DNA of 64,000 bases from Aminobacter sp039907765 (GTDB taxonomy: Bacteria > Pseudomonadota > Alphaproteobacteria > Rhizobiales > Rhizobiaceae). Position 1 is the first letter of the stretch. Each line of letters opens with the position of its first letter. Where the stretch lies: NCBI RefSeq assembly GCF_039907765.1, contig NZ_JARDJI010000016.1, forward strand, positions 48,905 through 112,904, written 5' to 3'. A model generated the notes under the pieces. That model worked only from the letters and a program-made list of their open reading frames with translations, had not been told where the DNA came from and ran no database searches. The translations under genes were made by a program, and so were the position numbers. Shown here in pieces: positions 16,464-25,992 of the stretch.

Positions 16464-17705
16464 ATGTCGGTCGGAATTCGTCACGACGATCTCAGGAAGC
16501 GCAACCGCGCCATGGTCATTTCCGCGGTGCGCCGCGCCGGCCAGCCGTCGCGCACCGAGATCGCGGCGACCACCGGCCTCAGCCATTCGACCATCTCCAC
16601 CATTTCCTCCGACCTCATCGCCGAAGGCATCCTGGCGGAATCGAAGGGTAGCGAGCCCGCGCTCCTGAAGCGCGGCAGGCCCCAGGTCGGCCTGGCGCTC
16701 GATCCCGGCGCCGCGACCATCGTGGCGGTGGTGCTCTCGCTCAACAGCCTTTCGGCCGCCGTCATCGACTATGCCGGCAACACCATCGTCGCCGAGACCC
16801 GCCGCCTCGTCACCCAGCGCATGCAGGCCGAAGCCCTGGTCGAGGAGTGCATCGGCATGGTGCGCAGGCTGACCGAACGTTGCGGCGAGGCCGCGGGCAC
16901 GGTGCTGCGCATCGCCGTGGCCGTCCAGGGCGTCACCGATTCGGGCTCCCGCAAGCTCCTGTGGTCGCCCATCACGCCGCACGACGACATTCCCTTCGCC
17001 GACCGGCTGGAGCAGGAATTCGGCGTGCCGGTGACGGTCGAGAACGACTGCAACATGATCGCTGAGGCGCTGCGCTGGCGCGACCCCTCGCGCTATCGCG
17101 ACGACTTCATCGCCATCCTGCTCTCGCACGGCATCGGCATGGGGCTGGTCGTCAAGGGCGAGCTCTTCACCGGCACCCAGTCCTCGGGCGCGGAGTTCGG
17201 CCACATGATCCACCGCCCCGACGGCGCGCTCTGCCGCTGCGGCCGGCGCGGCTGCATCGAGGCCTATGCCGGCAACTACGCGATCTGGCGCAACGCCAGG
17301 CTCGGCGACGAGAACGCCGAACCGCTCGCCGACCTCTCGGACGAGGACATCATCGCCCTGGCCGATGCCGCCCGCGACCATGACGGCCCGGAGCGGGAAG
17401 CCTTCCGCAAGGCGGGCGAGGCGATCGGCTTCGGCCTCGGCTCCATGTTCGCGCTCTTCGACCCCGCCCCGCTTGCCTTCGTCGGCGTCGGCGCCACCGC
17501 CTTCGATGTCATGGAGCCATATGTGCGGTCCGCGATCGCCAAGACGGCGGGCGGCACCCACTCCAGGGCGATCTCCTTCGACACCATGCCCAACGAGGTG
17601 CCGCTCATCCGCGAAGGCTGCATGATGCGCGCCCTGCTCTATGTCGACGACGAGATCTTCGCACCCGGCACGGCCCTTCGCCGTGCCCAGGCGGGCGTCG
17701 CCTGA
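16464..17705 (+). CDS. ROK-family transcriptional repressor, likely of the xyl operon
   Basis: 413 residues from the ATG at 16464, which follows GGGAGGAAG. The N-terminal winged helix (about 10-65; QPSRTEIAATTGLSHSTISTISSDLIAEGIL) is followed by a ROK sugar-kinase-like domain with a VENDCNMIAEA block, GIGMGLVVKGELFTG and the ROK zinc motif CRCGRRGCIEAYAG. ROK repressors such as XylR and NagC bind a sugar or sugar phosphate and release DNA. It is divergent from xylFHG with two palindromes between them. Confidence 0.9.
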   Translation: MSVGIRHDDLRKRNRAMVISAVRRAGQPSRTEIAATTGLSHSTISTISSDLIAEGILAESKGSEPALLKRGRPQVGLALDPGAATIVAVVLSLNSLSAAVIDYAGNTIVAETRRLVTQRMQAEALVEECIGMVRRLTERCGEAAGTVLRIAVAVQGVTDSGSRKLLWSPITPHDDIPFADRLEQEFGVPVTVENDCNMIAEALRWRDPSRYRDDFIAILLSHGIGMGLVVKGELFTGTQSSGAEFGHMIHRPDGALCRCGRRGCIEAYAGNYAIWRNARLGDENAEPLADLSDEDIIALADAARDHDGPEREAFRKAGEAIGFGLGSMFALFDPAPLAFVGVGATAFDVMEPYVRSAIAKTAGGTHSRAISFDTMPNEVPLIREGCMMRALLYVDDEIFAPGTALRRAQAGVA

Positions 17706-17724
17706 CCGTCCCTGCCCGGTCAGG
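17701..17724. terminator. Weak hairpin between convergent genes
   Basis: CCTGACCG and CGGTCAGG arms around an 8-base loop, spanning the ROK gene stop. It lacks a clear T-run, so terminator function is uncertain. Confidence 0.35.
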
Positions 17725-17737
17725 CGCTGGACGGCCA

Positions 17738-18460
17738 TCACCTCGAACTGTTCCTTTTCTTGCCCCAGGTCGAAACAAAGGCCGCGGCACGCAGCAAGAG
17801 CACCGACAGTATCGCCGCCACGAAGGGCCACTGCAGCGGGTTCGGCTCGGGCGTCGGGCGATGGAAGCTCAGGAAGTGCATGAACAGGAAGTAGGCCGTG
17901 TGCACCAGGGCGAGCCCCCACAGCACCGTTGCGCCGTTCTGCAGGAACTTCCAGACCGAAGTCCCGAGCAGGCGGATCGACCGGTCGTTCGAGGTGAACA
18001 TGAGCATGAGCGCGTAGGCCAGCGCGGCAATGCCGATCAGGTTGGCAAGCCCGAAGCCCTGCTGGAACATCACGTACTCGCCCGTCTGCGGGATGATTTC
18101 GTAGCCGAAAAGCCGCGCGAAATCCCACTCGACCCAGCCGCCGAGGATGATGACCGTATGCACGGCCGCCAGAAGCGTCGCGTAGATTCCGGTTTCGCGC
18201 CGATAGGCAACCGCCCGCAGCAACGCCGGCCACAGGCGCGCCCCTGGCCCGATCGACATGGTGATCACCAGGAGCGCCAGCGAAGCGTCCGCGAAGGCGC
18301 GGTTCCACCGGTGCATCGGGCTCCACTGCCCGTGAACGACGGCAAATCCATAGATCAGCGCCGCCGAAACGCCGATGACGACGAGATGGCGAAGCAGCAT
18401 CCGGCGCCAGGCAAGAGGGACGAGGCCGGCGCGGACGGGAGCGGCGGGGATATCGGTCAC
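17738..18460 (-). CDS. Ferric-reductase-like transmembrane protein
   Basis: 240 residues with about six hydrophobic segments. Several His lie in or at the ends of helices (HGQWSPMHRW, VHTVIILGGW, VHTAYFLFMHFLSFH), which fits a ferric-reductase/MsrQ-type fold holding haem b. The flavin and NAD domains of full ferric reductases are absent, so an electron partner is needed. It overlaps the upstream gene by four bases (ATGA), implying translational coupling. The exact substrate is unknown. Confidence 0.7.
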   Translation of the reverse strand: MTDIPAAPVRAGLVPLAWRRMLLRHLVVIGVSAALIYGFAVVHGQWSPMHRWNRAFADASLALLVITMSIGPGARLWPALLRAVAYRRETGIYATLLAAVHTVIILGGWVEWDFARLFGYEIIPQTGEYVMFQQGFGLANLIGIAALAYALMLMFTSNDRSIRLLGTSVWKFLQNGATVLWGLALVHTAYFLFMHFLSFHRPTPEPNPLQWPFVAAILSVLLLRAAAFVSTWGKKRNSSR

Positions 18461-18930
18461 TTGGGATACTCCAGTTGCGTTGGGTCAGCGGCATCCGCGC
18501 GACGAGCGCGCAGCTCGTGCCATGAAGCGATGGCGAGGAGCGCTATGCCGAGCGCGGAAATCAATGGGCGGATCGGGTCGAACCACATCAGCAGGAATTC
18601 GCTCCCGAACAGAAGCATGAGGACCTTGTTGCAGGTCGGGCAGGCGATGCCGATGAAGCCCGTCACGCCGCCTATCCCCGCGCGGCGCACCGAGCAGACG
18701 GGGCGCCGAACGGCGATGTAGAGCCCCGAGAACGCCGACATGACCACCAGGGCGGGCAGTTCCCAGCCCGCGACGGCGGTCATCCGGACGAAGAACGGAT
18801 TGTCCCAGAGCGCCGAAACGGTTCCGAGCGCGGCGAAGGTCAACGCGGCCGCGGCCGCGCCCTTCAGGATGGCGCGTCCATGCGAACCGATGGCGATTCC
18901 GCGCCCCAAGGCACTGATGCGGGTATTCAT
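18457..18930 (-). CDS. Membrane protein with CPTCNK motif
   Basis: 157 residues with about four hydrophobic segments. The motif IACPTCNKVLMLLFG in the third segment places two Cys in a CxxC pair at the membrane, as in thiol-redox or metal-handling membrane proteins; no named family was recognised. It is coupled to the ferric-reductase-like gene and lies 73 bases downstream of the L,D-transpeptidase gene, so the three may form a unit. A redox role in the envelope is inference. Confidence 0.7.
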   Translation of the reverse strand: MNTRISALGRGIAIGSHGRAILKGAAAAALTFAALGTVSALWDNPFFVRMTAVAGWELPALVVMSAFSGLYIAVRRPVCSVRRAGIGGVTGFIGIACPTCNKVLMLLFGSEFLLMWFDPIRPLISALGIALLAIASWHELRARRADAADPTQLEYPK

Positions 18931-19003
18931 GTCGGATCTGCTCCATGTCTGCCGGGCGGCAATGCGCAGCCGCCCGGCGAGGACCTCAGGGGTGACCGTC
19001 GTA

Positions 19004-19807
19004 TCAGCCGGCCTGCGGGGCGGGCGCGCTGCCGCCGGCGACCTCGTGGGTGTGGGGTTGGGTCGGGTCGCCCAGCACGAGTATGGGAGACTGGCTGGGC
19101 ACCCGGTCGTACAGATCGATGATGTCCTGGTTCATCAGGCGGACGCAGCCGCTCGAAACCGCCTTGCCGATGGTCCAGTACTCCGGCGTTCCGTGGACAC
19201 GGTAGAGCGTATCGACCTTGCCCTGGAAGACGTAGAGGGCCCGCGCGCCCAGCGGGTTCGTCAGGCCGGGCGGCATGCCGCCCCGGTCGGCGCTCCACTG
19301 GGCGAGGTTCGGCTGACGCGAGATCATCTCGTCCGGCGGCGTCCACTTCGGCCATTCCTGCTTCCAGCCGATACGGCCCCTGCCCGCCCAGGTGAAGCCG
19401 GCCCGGCCAAGTCCGACGCCGTAGCGCATGGCCTTGCCGCCCGGCTGGACGAGGTAGAGGTAGAAATTATCCGTATCGACGACGAGCGTTCCGACCGGCT
19501 CTTCGGTGGCATAGTCGACCTGCCGCCTATAGTAGCGGCTCGGCACCTTCTTCAGGTCGACCGCGGGAATGGGGAACCGCTCGTTCGGGAGCGGGCCGTA
19601 CATCGCAAGGGCATTGGCGTCGGCGACCGGCGCCGGTTCGACCGGTGCCTTTGCCACCGGCGCGGCCGATTCCTGGGTGCTGACGCAGCCGGACACGACA
19701 AGCGTCCCCAGGCTCGCCGCACCGGTGAGGAAGCGTCGGCGGCTCAGGGCCGGGCCGTCTCCCGCGACGGGCTCCGCGGCGTTGGTTTCTATTGTGTCTG
19801 TGTTCAT
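19004..19807 (-). CDS. YkuD-family L,D-transpeptidase
   Basis: 267 residues from the ATG at 19807, which follows AGGAG. The N-terminus has a twin-arginine-like RRRFLTGAASLGTLVVSGC, combining a Tat-type motif with a lipobox Cys. The YkuD catalytic domain (about 105-250) has the conserved HGTPEYWTIG and SSGCVRL motifs with the nucleophilic Cys. Such enzymes make 3-3 crosslinks in peptidoglycan or attach proteins to it; L,D-transpeptidases are abundant in Hyphomicrobiales, which use them for polar growth. The C-terminal ~20 residues are low-complexity. Confidence 0.92.
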   Translation of the reverse strand: MNTDTIETNAAEPVAGDGPALSRRRFLTGAASLGTLVVSGCVSTQESAAPVAKAPVEPAPVADANALAMYGPLPNERFPIPAVDLKKVPSRYYRRQVDYATEEPVGTLVVDTDNFYLYLVQPGGKAMRYGVGLGRAGFTWAGRGRIGWKQEWPKWTPPDEMISRQPNLAQWSADRGGMPPGLTNPLGARALYVFQGKVDTLYRVHGTPEYWTIGKAVSSGCVRLMNQDIIDLYDRVPSQSPILVLGDPTQPHTHEVAGGSAPAPQAG

Positions 19808-20077
19808 TAGGCAGTCTCCTGGACTCATTTCTTTCATTCAGGTCGACGCGGGGTCAGGGAGGTCGGCCCCGGTCGTGATCAGGCGAATGCAACCATCGGC
19901 ACCGATCAGCCGATCGATGACGGCGCATGCGCGCTTGGGATGATCCGGCATTTCGCGGCGCGATTGCCACGAGCAGGCGTGCGGGCGACGGGCGGGTTCG
20001 GGAGGTCATCCTCTTCCCCTTCGCAGCTGACTTCGAACGGCTTCGTCGGCGTGGACCGAGGAGCGATCGGTTGAAAA

Positions 20078-20482
20078 TCAGGCAGCGATGGGCGGCCGCA
20101 ACAGCGATGCGGTCGACCCGACGCGCAGCAGGAGGTCTGGAAGCAGCATCACAGCCGCGGCGCGGAACGGCGCGGCAGGCTCGACGTGGGTCAGCCAGGC
20201 AGGACATTCGCCCAGGCAGTGCAGGCTGGCGAGGCTTTCGGCGGACAATTCGACGGTGCAGCGGTCCGGGGACGGCATGCACTCGTCGGCGACGGCAGTG
20301 ATTTCCGCCTGCGCGGCCACCCTCGGCAACTCGGCAGAAAAGTTCATGCCTTCGGCCGCTGCCCGTTCGAGGGACAGTCCGTTGAGAATGGTGACCAACA
20401 CCAGGAAGATGGCCGACAGCAAGTTACGCACGGCGTCCCAGCTAGCATGAAAAGTGGCAATTTTGAGTATTGCCGCAATCAA
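20078..20482 (-). CDS. Hypothetical small secreted protein
   Basis: 134 residues in the longest form; the true start may be an internal codon near the hydrophobic segment NLLSAIFLVLVTILNGLSL. The rest is soluble with four Cys (ECMPSPDRC and HCLGECP), consistent with export and disulfides. No family was recognised, and the opposite strand also has open frames, so this is only a possible gene. It lies in a region of lower GC than its surroundings. Confidence 0.42.
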   Translation of the reverse strand: MIAAILKIATFHASWDAVRNLLSAIFLVLVTILNGLSLERAAAEGMNFSAELPRVAAQAEITAVADECMPSPDRCTVELSAESLASLHCLGECPAWLTHVEPAAPFRAAAVMLLPDLLLRVGSTASLLRPPIAA

Positions 20483-20779
20483 TAAATTGTCATCTCAAGA
20501 CAAATTCTGGTTGTCTTTGCTACTGATTGGGAACCTGTATCGACGATACAAGCATCCCATAACTGGAATCTTTGTATTGTACAGCGCCAGACCGAACACG
20601 TTGGGCTGCAATGATTTGAGCGCCGCAAAATGCTGGAACGGCATGGCGGCGCCACGCATCGGCGCGACAGCTCAGGTGCCGCCGGCTGTCGCGAACGCTA
20701 CGAGCGCGCAGCGGCCCCTGTGACATTGGGACACTGGCCAGGTTGATCGTCCAGCCGGCGCGATGCCGTTTGCCGGCAG
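20483..20779. other. AT-richer gene-free stretch with two dyads
   Basis: No convincing gene. Two inverted repeats are present: AAGACAA-N7-TTGTCTT at 20497-20517, and TGTATCGACGATACA at 20536-20550, a perfect 7-bp-arm dyad around one base. Confidence 0.5.
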
Positions 20780-21469
20780 CTATTCTTCCCGGATGGCGTA
20801 GCCGGCGCCGCGGATGGTGCGGATCACGTCCGGCATGCGGCCGTTGTTGACGGCCTTGCGCAGGCGCCCGACATGCACGTCGACGGTGCGCTCGTCGATG
20901 TAGATCGTCTCGCCCCAGACATTGTCGAGCAGCTGGCTGCGCGAGAACACGCGGCCGGGATGGCGCATCATGAATTCGAGCAGGCGGAACTCCGTCGGCC
21001 CGAGCTTGATCTCGCTCTTCTTGCGATAGACCCGGTGCGACTCGCGGTCGAGCACGATGTCTCCGACCTTGAGCACCGAAGACAGCACCTCGGGCTTGGC
21101 GCGGCGCAGCAGCGCCTTCACCCGCGCCATGAACTCCGGCGTCGAGAACGGCTTCACCAGATAGTCGTCGGCGCCGGTGGAAAGCCCGCGCACCCGGTCG
21201 CTTTCCTCGCCGCGGGCCGTCAGCATGATGATCGGCAGCCGTTCGGTCTCGGGGCGCATCCTCAGCCGGCGGCAGAGCTCGATGCCGGAAAGCGCCGGCA
21301 CCATCCAGTCGAGCACCAAAAGGTCGGGCACGTTTTCCTGCAGCCGCAGTTCGGCCTCGTCGCCGCGCGTCACCACTTCCACCTGGTAGCCTTCGGCCTC
21401 GAGGTTGTAGCGCAGCAGCACGCCGAGGGGCTCTTCGTCCTCGACGACCATGACCTTGGGAGCGATCAT
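20780..21469 (-). CDS. phoB: Phosphate regulon response regulator PhoB
   Basis: 229 residues. The receiver domain (1-120) has VVEDEEP, phosphoacceptor Asp54 (LVLDWMVP) and KPF. The C-terminal OmpR-type winged helix (about 130-227; LGPTEFRLLEFMMRHPGRVFSRSQLLD, DERTVDVHVGRLRKAV, IRTIRGAGYAI) binds Pho boxes. It is the last gene of pstSCAB-phoU-phoB, the usual rhizobial order. A canonical sensor PhoR is not next to the cluster in this window. Confidence 0.95.
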   Translation of the reverse strand: MIAPKVMVVEDEEPLGVLLRYNLEAEGYQVEVVTRGDEAELRLQENVPDLLVLDWMVPALSGIELCRRLRMRPETERLPIIMLTARGEESDRVRGLSTGADDYLVKPFSTPEFMARVKALLRRAKPEVLSSVLKVGDIVLDRESHRVYRKKSEIKLGPTEFRLLEFMMRHPGRVFSRSQLLDNVWGETIYIDERTVDVHVGRLRKAVNNGRMPDVIRTIRGAGYAIREE

Positions 21470-21567
21470 CGCCTATACCTTGTCCTGGCGCACGGCCCGG
21501 TTCGGACCATGCGCTGATTTAACCTGTGCAGCGCCCCCGCGCCAAACGCATGCGGTTGCGGAAGACG

Positions 21568-22272
21568 TCAGGCCGACATGGGCGACGTGGTTTCGTCGAC
21601 CTTCGGCCGATTGAGCGGCAGCTGCGTGCCGGTGACCACGAAATAGGCGTTCTCGGCGATGTTGGTGACATGGTCGCCGATGCGCTCGAGGTTCTTGGCG
21701 CAGAACAGGAGATGCGTGCAGGCGGTGATGTTGCGCGGATCCTCCATCATGTAGGTCAGGAGCTCGCGGAACACGGCCGTGTATTGTACGTCGACCTTCT
21801 GGTCGTCGGTGCGCAGGTTCTTGAGGCCTTCGGCGTCGCGCGCGACATAGAGATCGACCACGCCGCGCACCTGGCCGAGCACCAGCTGCGCCATGGCGTC
21901 GATCGAATGCGACAGATTGCGCGGCATCGCCGACTGGCCGACCGCGCCCACCCGCTTGGCGATGTTCTTGGCGAGATCGCCGATGCGCTCGAGGTCGCCC
22001 GCCATGCGGATCGCGCCGACCACGGCGCGCAGGTCCTGGGCCATCGGCTGGCGCTTGGCGATCAGCGTGATCGCGCTGTTGTCGAGATCGCGCTGCCTGG
22101 CGTCCATGATGGTGTCGTCGGCAATGACGTTCTGCGCCAGCGGCTGGTCGGACGAAAGCAGCGCGCGGATGGCGTTCGCCACCATCGTGGCCGACAGGTC
22201 GCCCATGTCGCGGATGACCTGGTCGACGTGCTGGAGTTCCTCGTCGAAGGACCGGACTGTGTGCTCGCCCAT
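21568..22272 (-). CDS. phoU: Phosphate transport regulator PhoU
   Basis: 234 residues from the ATG at 22272, which has GACGAGGATA upstream. Two repeats of a three-helix bundle show the paired PhoU motifs GDLERIGDLAKNIAKR and KNLERIGDHVTNIAE, which bind metal clusters and contact PstB and PhoR. PhoU mutes Pho signalling when phosphate is plentiful. It lies 38 bases after pstB and 98 bases before phoB. Confidence 0.95.
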   Translation of the reverse strand: MGEHTVRSFDEELQHVDQVIRDMGDLSATMVANAIRALLSSDQPLAQNVIADDTIMDARQRDLDNSAITLIAKRQPMAQDLRAVVGAIRMAGDLERIGDLAKNIAKRVGAVGQSAMPRNLSHSIDAMAQLVLGQVRGVVDLYVARDAEGLKNLRTDDQKVDVQYTAVFRELLTYMMEDPRNITACTHLLFCAKNLERIGDHVTNIAENAYFVVTGTQLPLNRPKVDETTSPMSA

Positions 22273-22310
22273 GATCGTATCCTCGTCTTTGTGATCGGAG
22301 CGGCGTCCAC

Positions 22311-23132
22311 TCAGCCGAAGCGGCCGGTGATGTAGTCCTGCGTCCGCTTGTCGTCGGGGTTGGTGAACATCTTGTCGGTCGGGCCTTCCTCGACCAGGTA
22401 GCCGAGATGGAACATCGCGGTCCGCTGCGACACGCGCGCCGCCTGCTGCATCGAATGGGTCACGATGACGATGGTGAAGTTCTCGCGCAGTTCGTCGATC
22501 AGTTCCTCCACCTTGGCGGTGGCGATCGGATCGAGCGCCGAGCACGGCTCGTCCATCAGGATCACTTCGGGCGACACCGCGATCGCGCGGGCGATGCACA
22601 GGCGCTGCTGCTGGCCGCCGGACAGGCCGGTGCCGGCTTCGTGCAGGCGGTCCTTGACCTCGTTCCAGAGCGCCGCCCGCTGCAGGCTTTTCTCGACGAT
22701 CTGGTCGAGATCGGCCTTGGACTTGGCGAGGCCGTGGATGCGCGGGCCGTAGGCGACGTTCTCGTAGATCGTCTTCGGGAACGGATTCGGCTTCTGGAAC
22801 ACCATGCCGACGCGGGCGCGCAGCTCGACGACGTCGATCTTGGGATCGTAGATGTCCTCGCTGTCGAGGGTGATCTTGCCACCGACGCGGGCGCTGTCGA
22901 TGGTGTCGTTCATGCGGTTGAGGCAGCGCAGGAAGGTCGACTTGCCGCAGCCCGACGGCCCGATCAGCGCGGTGACCTGGTTCTCGCGGACGTCCAGGTC
23001 GACGCCGAAGAGCGCCTGCTTCTCGCCGTAGTGCACGGTCACATTGTCGCCGCGCATCTTGATGAGTTCGTTGGGTCTGTTCATCTCGGCGTTCACCGCG
23101 TTTTCGAGGGTTTTCTCGCTCATGATGTTCAT
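22311..23132 (-). CDS. pstB: Phosphate ABC transporter ATP-binding protein PstB
   Basis: 273 residues from the ATG at 23132 after AAGGAG; the ATG four codons on is an alternative. Walker A GPSGCGKST (58-66), the PstB-typical FQKPNPFPKTIYENVAYGPR, signature LSGGQQQRLCIARA, Walker B VILMDEPCSALDP and switch THSMQQAARVS. It powers high-affinity phosphate import with PstCA and is the partner of PhoU. Confidence 0.97.
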   Translation of the reverse strand: MNIMSEKTLENAVNAEMNRPNELIKMRGDNVTVHYGEKQALFGVDLDVRENQVTALIGPSGCGKSTFLRCLNRMNDTIDSARVGGKITLDSEDIYDPKIDVVELRARVGMVFQKPNPFPKTIYENVAYGPRIHGLAKSKADLDQIVEKSLQRAALWNEVKDRLHEAGTGLSGGQQQRLCIARAIAVSPEVILMDEPCSALDPIATAKVEELIDELRENFTIVIVTHSMQQAARVSQRTAMFHLGYLVEEGPTDKMFTNPDDKRTQDYITGRFG

Positions 23133-23155
23133 AGAGGGGTGCTCCTTGTCCACGC

Positions 23156-24472
23156 CTACCAGCGCCGCTCGAAACGCCGCCTGAGAACGATGGCGACGAT
23201 GTTCATGGCCATGAGGAAGACCAGCAGGATGATGATGGCGCCCGACATGCGCTCGACGAAGGCGCGTTCGGCCTCGTTCGCCCACATGTAGATCTGCACC
23301 GGCAGCGCCGTCGCCGGGTCGAAGGGGGTTTTCGGATAGTCGGCCACGAAGGCCACCATGCCGATGAGCAGCAGCGGCGCCGTCTCGCCCAGCGCGCGCG
23401 CCAGGCCGATGATGGTGCCGGTCAGAATGCCGGGCGCAGCCAGCGGCAGCACGTGCTGGAACACCATCTGCATCTTCGAGGCGCCGAGTCCGAGCGCGGC
23501 CGAGCGGATCGACGGCGGCACCGCGGCAAGCGCCGCGCGGGTGGCGATGATGATCGTCGGCAGCGTCATCAGCGTCAGCACCAGGCCGCCGACGAAGGAC
23601 GCCGAGCGCGGCAGGCCGAGGAAGTTGATGAACACGGCGAGGCCGAGCAGGCCGAAGACGATCGACGGCACCGCGGCGAGGTTGTTGATGTTCACCTCGA
23701 TCAGGTCGGTGAAGCGGTTCTTCTTGGCGAATTCCTCGAGATATATCGAGGCGGCGACGCCGATGGGCAGGGCGAGCAGCAGCACGATGCCCATCATGAA
23801 GAACGAGCCGATGATGGCCACGCCCAGGCCCGAACTCTCGGGACGGCTGGAGGCGCCGAAGCTGAACAGGCCCGTGTTGAAATGCTCGCTCATGGCGCCT
23901 TCGGCCTCGAGCTTGTTCATCCACTCGACCTGCTGGTCCGAAACCTTGCGGCGGCTCTCCGGCACGCTGAGGTCGATCTGGCCCTTATAGGCCGAGTCCA
24001 TGTTCGCCGCGGCGAGGATGTCGACGTTGCGCGTGGTGCCGATCACCGAGGGGTCGGCAGCCACGATGGCGCGGAGCTGCACCCGCGAGCCCTCGGACAG
24101 GAAGCCCTTGAGCTTGCGCACCGTGGCGCGGTCCTTCGGGTCGATGCCGAGCTTTTCGATCAGTGCGTTCTCGGCGAGCTTCGGATAGTTGGCCGTGATC
24201 AGCACGTCCGGATCGGTGGCCCGCTTGTTGTCGGGGTCGATGATCTTTTCGTCGAAGCTGATCGGCAGCGTCACCGTCGTCTGCCAGAAGGCGGTGTAGC
24301 CCTTGGTTACGATCGAGCCGAGCATGATCGCCAGGAACGCCAGGCCGACGGCGATCGCCAGCACCCCGTAGAGGCGGAACCGGCGTTCGGCGGCGTAGCG
24401 CTTCCTGAGGCCGATGTCGCGGCGCGCGGGCGCGGTCGAACTGGTCAGCGTGTCGAGCGAAATATCGGTCAT
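23156..24472 (-). CDS. pstA: Phosphate ABC transporter permease PstA
   Basis: 438 residues, longer than the ~300-residue enteric PstA because of an N-terminal extension. TM1 is at about 37-57, then a ~150-residue extracytoplasmic insert (about 60-215), then five membrane segments with the binding-protein-dependent transport signature RAALAAVPPSIRSAALGLGASKMQMVFQHVLP. The insert is typical of alphaproteobacterial PstA. It overlaps pstC by four bases. Confidence 0.94.
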   Translation of the reverse strand: MTDISLDTLTSSTAPARRDIGLRKRYAAERRFRLYGVLAIAVGLAFLAIMLGSIVTKGYTAFWQTTVTLPISFDEKIIDPDNKRATDPDVLITANYPKLAENALIEKLGIDPKDRATVRKLKGFLSEGSRVQLRAIVAADPSVIGTTRNVDILAAANMDSAYKGQIDLSVPESRRKVSDQQVEWMNKLEAEGAMSEHFNTGLFSFGASSRPESSGLGVAIIGSFFMMGIVLLLALPIGVAASIYLEEFAKKNRFTDLIEVNINNLAAVPSIVFGLLGLAVFINFLGLPRSASFVGGLVLTLMTLPTIIIATRAALAAVPPSIRSAALGLGASKMQMVFQHVLPLAAPGILTGTIIGLARALGETAPLLLIGMVAFVADYPKTPFDPATALPVQIYMWANEAERAFVERMSGAIIILLVFLMAMNIVAIVLRRRFERRW

Positions 24473-25935
24473 TCGTACTGCTCCCGGTACTTCCGGACGA
24501 TGTAGAGCGCGACGATGTTCATCACCAAGGTCAGTGCGAACAGCGTGATGCCGAGCGCGAAGGCGACGAGCGTCTGCGGGGTGTTGAACTCCAGGTCGCC
24601 CGTCAGCTGGTTGACGATCTTGACCGTGATGGTCGTCATCGCCTCGAACGGGTTGAGCGTCAGGTTGGCCGCCACGCCGGCCGCCAGCACCACGATCATC
24701 GTCTCGCCGATGGCGCGCGAGGCGGTGAGCAGGATGGCGCCGACGATGCCCGGCAACGCGGCCGGCAGGACGACGCGCTTGATCGTTTCGGAGCGCGTGG
24801 CGCCGAGGCCCAGCGAGCCGTCGCGCAGGGCGCGCGGCACTGCCGTTATGATGTCGTCGGAGAGCGACGAGACGACCGGGATCAGCATGACGCCCATCAC
24901 CAGGCCGGCGGTCAGGATCGACTGCGCCTGGATGAAGGGCGTGCCGCCGGCAAGGGCAGCACTGATGTCGCGCAGGAACGGCCCGAGGGCCACCAGCGCG
25001 AAGATGCCGTAGACGATGGTCGGGATGCCGGCCAGCAGCTCCAGCGCCGGCTTGACCAGCGCGCGTACCTTGGGCGCGGCGTATTCGGACATGTAGACGG
25101 CCGACATCAGCCCGATCGGCACGGCGACGAGGAGCGCCACGAAGGCGATGTAGAGCGTGCCGGCGAGAAGCGGGATCAAGCCGAACTGGCCCTCCGCGCC
25201 ACCGGAGCCGGCGGCGGCGAAGCGGGGATCCCAGACCGTGCCGAAGAAGAAGCTCATCGGCGACACCTTCTCGAAGAAGGCGATGGTCTGGAACAGCATC
25301 GACAGCACGATGCCGATCGTGGTCACGATCGCGATGGTGGAGGCCCCGACCAGGCCGCCCAGCATGATCTGTTCGACGTTGTTGCGCGCCCGGGTACGCG
25401 GGCTGATCCTGCTCAGCCCGTAGACCGAGCCGATCAGCGCCACGCCGATGGAAACGATCGCGGAGATCAGGTTCAGCCGGTCGGCGGTGCGGTTGGTCTC
25501 GACCGCGATCGGGATCATGTAGTCCTGCGTGTCGGGGGCCAGCGCGACGCCGTTGGCCGAAAGCATCGGCTGCAGTTCGGCGAAGGTCTGGGGCAGCGCG
25601 ACCCGCTCCTTGTCGTCGAGGCGGTTGAGCCCGCTGGCGAGGCTCTTCACCAGCCCTGCGGCCAGGTCTTCATGCGCCACCGTGCCGTCGGCGACGTCGG
25701 CGGGAAGAGCGGAATGGACGAAACTGTTGAGATAGGCGTTGGCGCCCACGCCCCAGGAGGCGAGGAAGATCACCGCCGGCACGACGCCCGTCAGGAACGC
25801 CCACCAGCCGTGATAGTGCGGCCGCGAATGCGGCTTCACCGTCCCGTCGTCCTGCGCGACCGCCCGCTGCCGGCCGATCACGAACGCAGCCAGGCCTATG
25901 GCAAGCACGATGGCGAAAACGGTCAGGAAGGACAT
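24469..25935 (-). CDS. pstC: Phosphate ABC transporter permease PstC
   Basis: 488 residues, again longer than enteric PstC. One N-terminal membrane helix (about 3-22), a second (about 45-68), a loop, then about six further segments. The permease signature AVPRALRDGSLGLGATRSETIKRVVLP is near residue 365. It forms the channel with PstA. It lies 98 bases downstream of pstS, separated by a perfect 14-bp hairpin. Confidence 0.94.
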   Translation of the reverse strand: MSFLTVFAIVLAIGLAAFVIGRQRAVAQDDGTVKPHSRPHYHGWWAFLTGVVPAVIFLASWGVGANAYLNSFVHSALPADVADGTVAHEDLAAGLVKSLASGLNRLDDKERVALPQTFAELQPMLSANGVALAPDTQDYMIPIAVETNRTADRLNLISAIVSIGVALIGSVYGLSRISPRTRARNNVEQIMLGGLVGASTIAIVTTIGIVLSMLFQTIAFFEKVSPMSFFFGTVWDPRFAAAGSGGAEGQFGLIPLLAGTLYIAFVALLVAVPIGLMSAVYMSEYAAPKVRALVKPALELLAGIPTIVYGIFALVALGPFLRDISAALAGGTPFIQAQSILTAGLVMGVMLIPVVSSLSDDIITAVPRALRDGSLGLGATRSETIKRVVLPAALPGIVGAILLTASRAIGETMIVVLAAGVAANLTLNPFEAMTTITVKIVNQLTGDLEFNTPQTLVAFALGITLFALTLVMNIVALYIVRKYREQYE

Positions 25936-25992
25936 GGGCCAGCCTCGGTGGATTCAGATCGCTATGCCGAACGGGACAGCGGGCAGAATATT

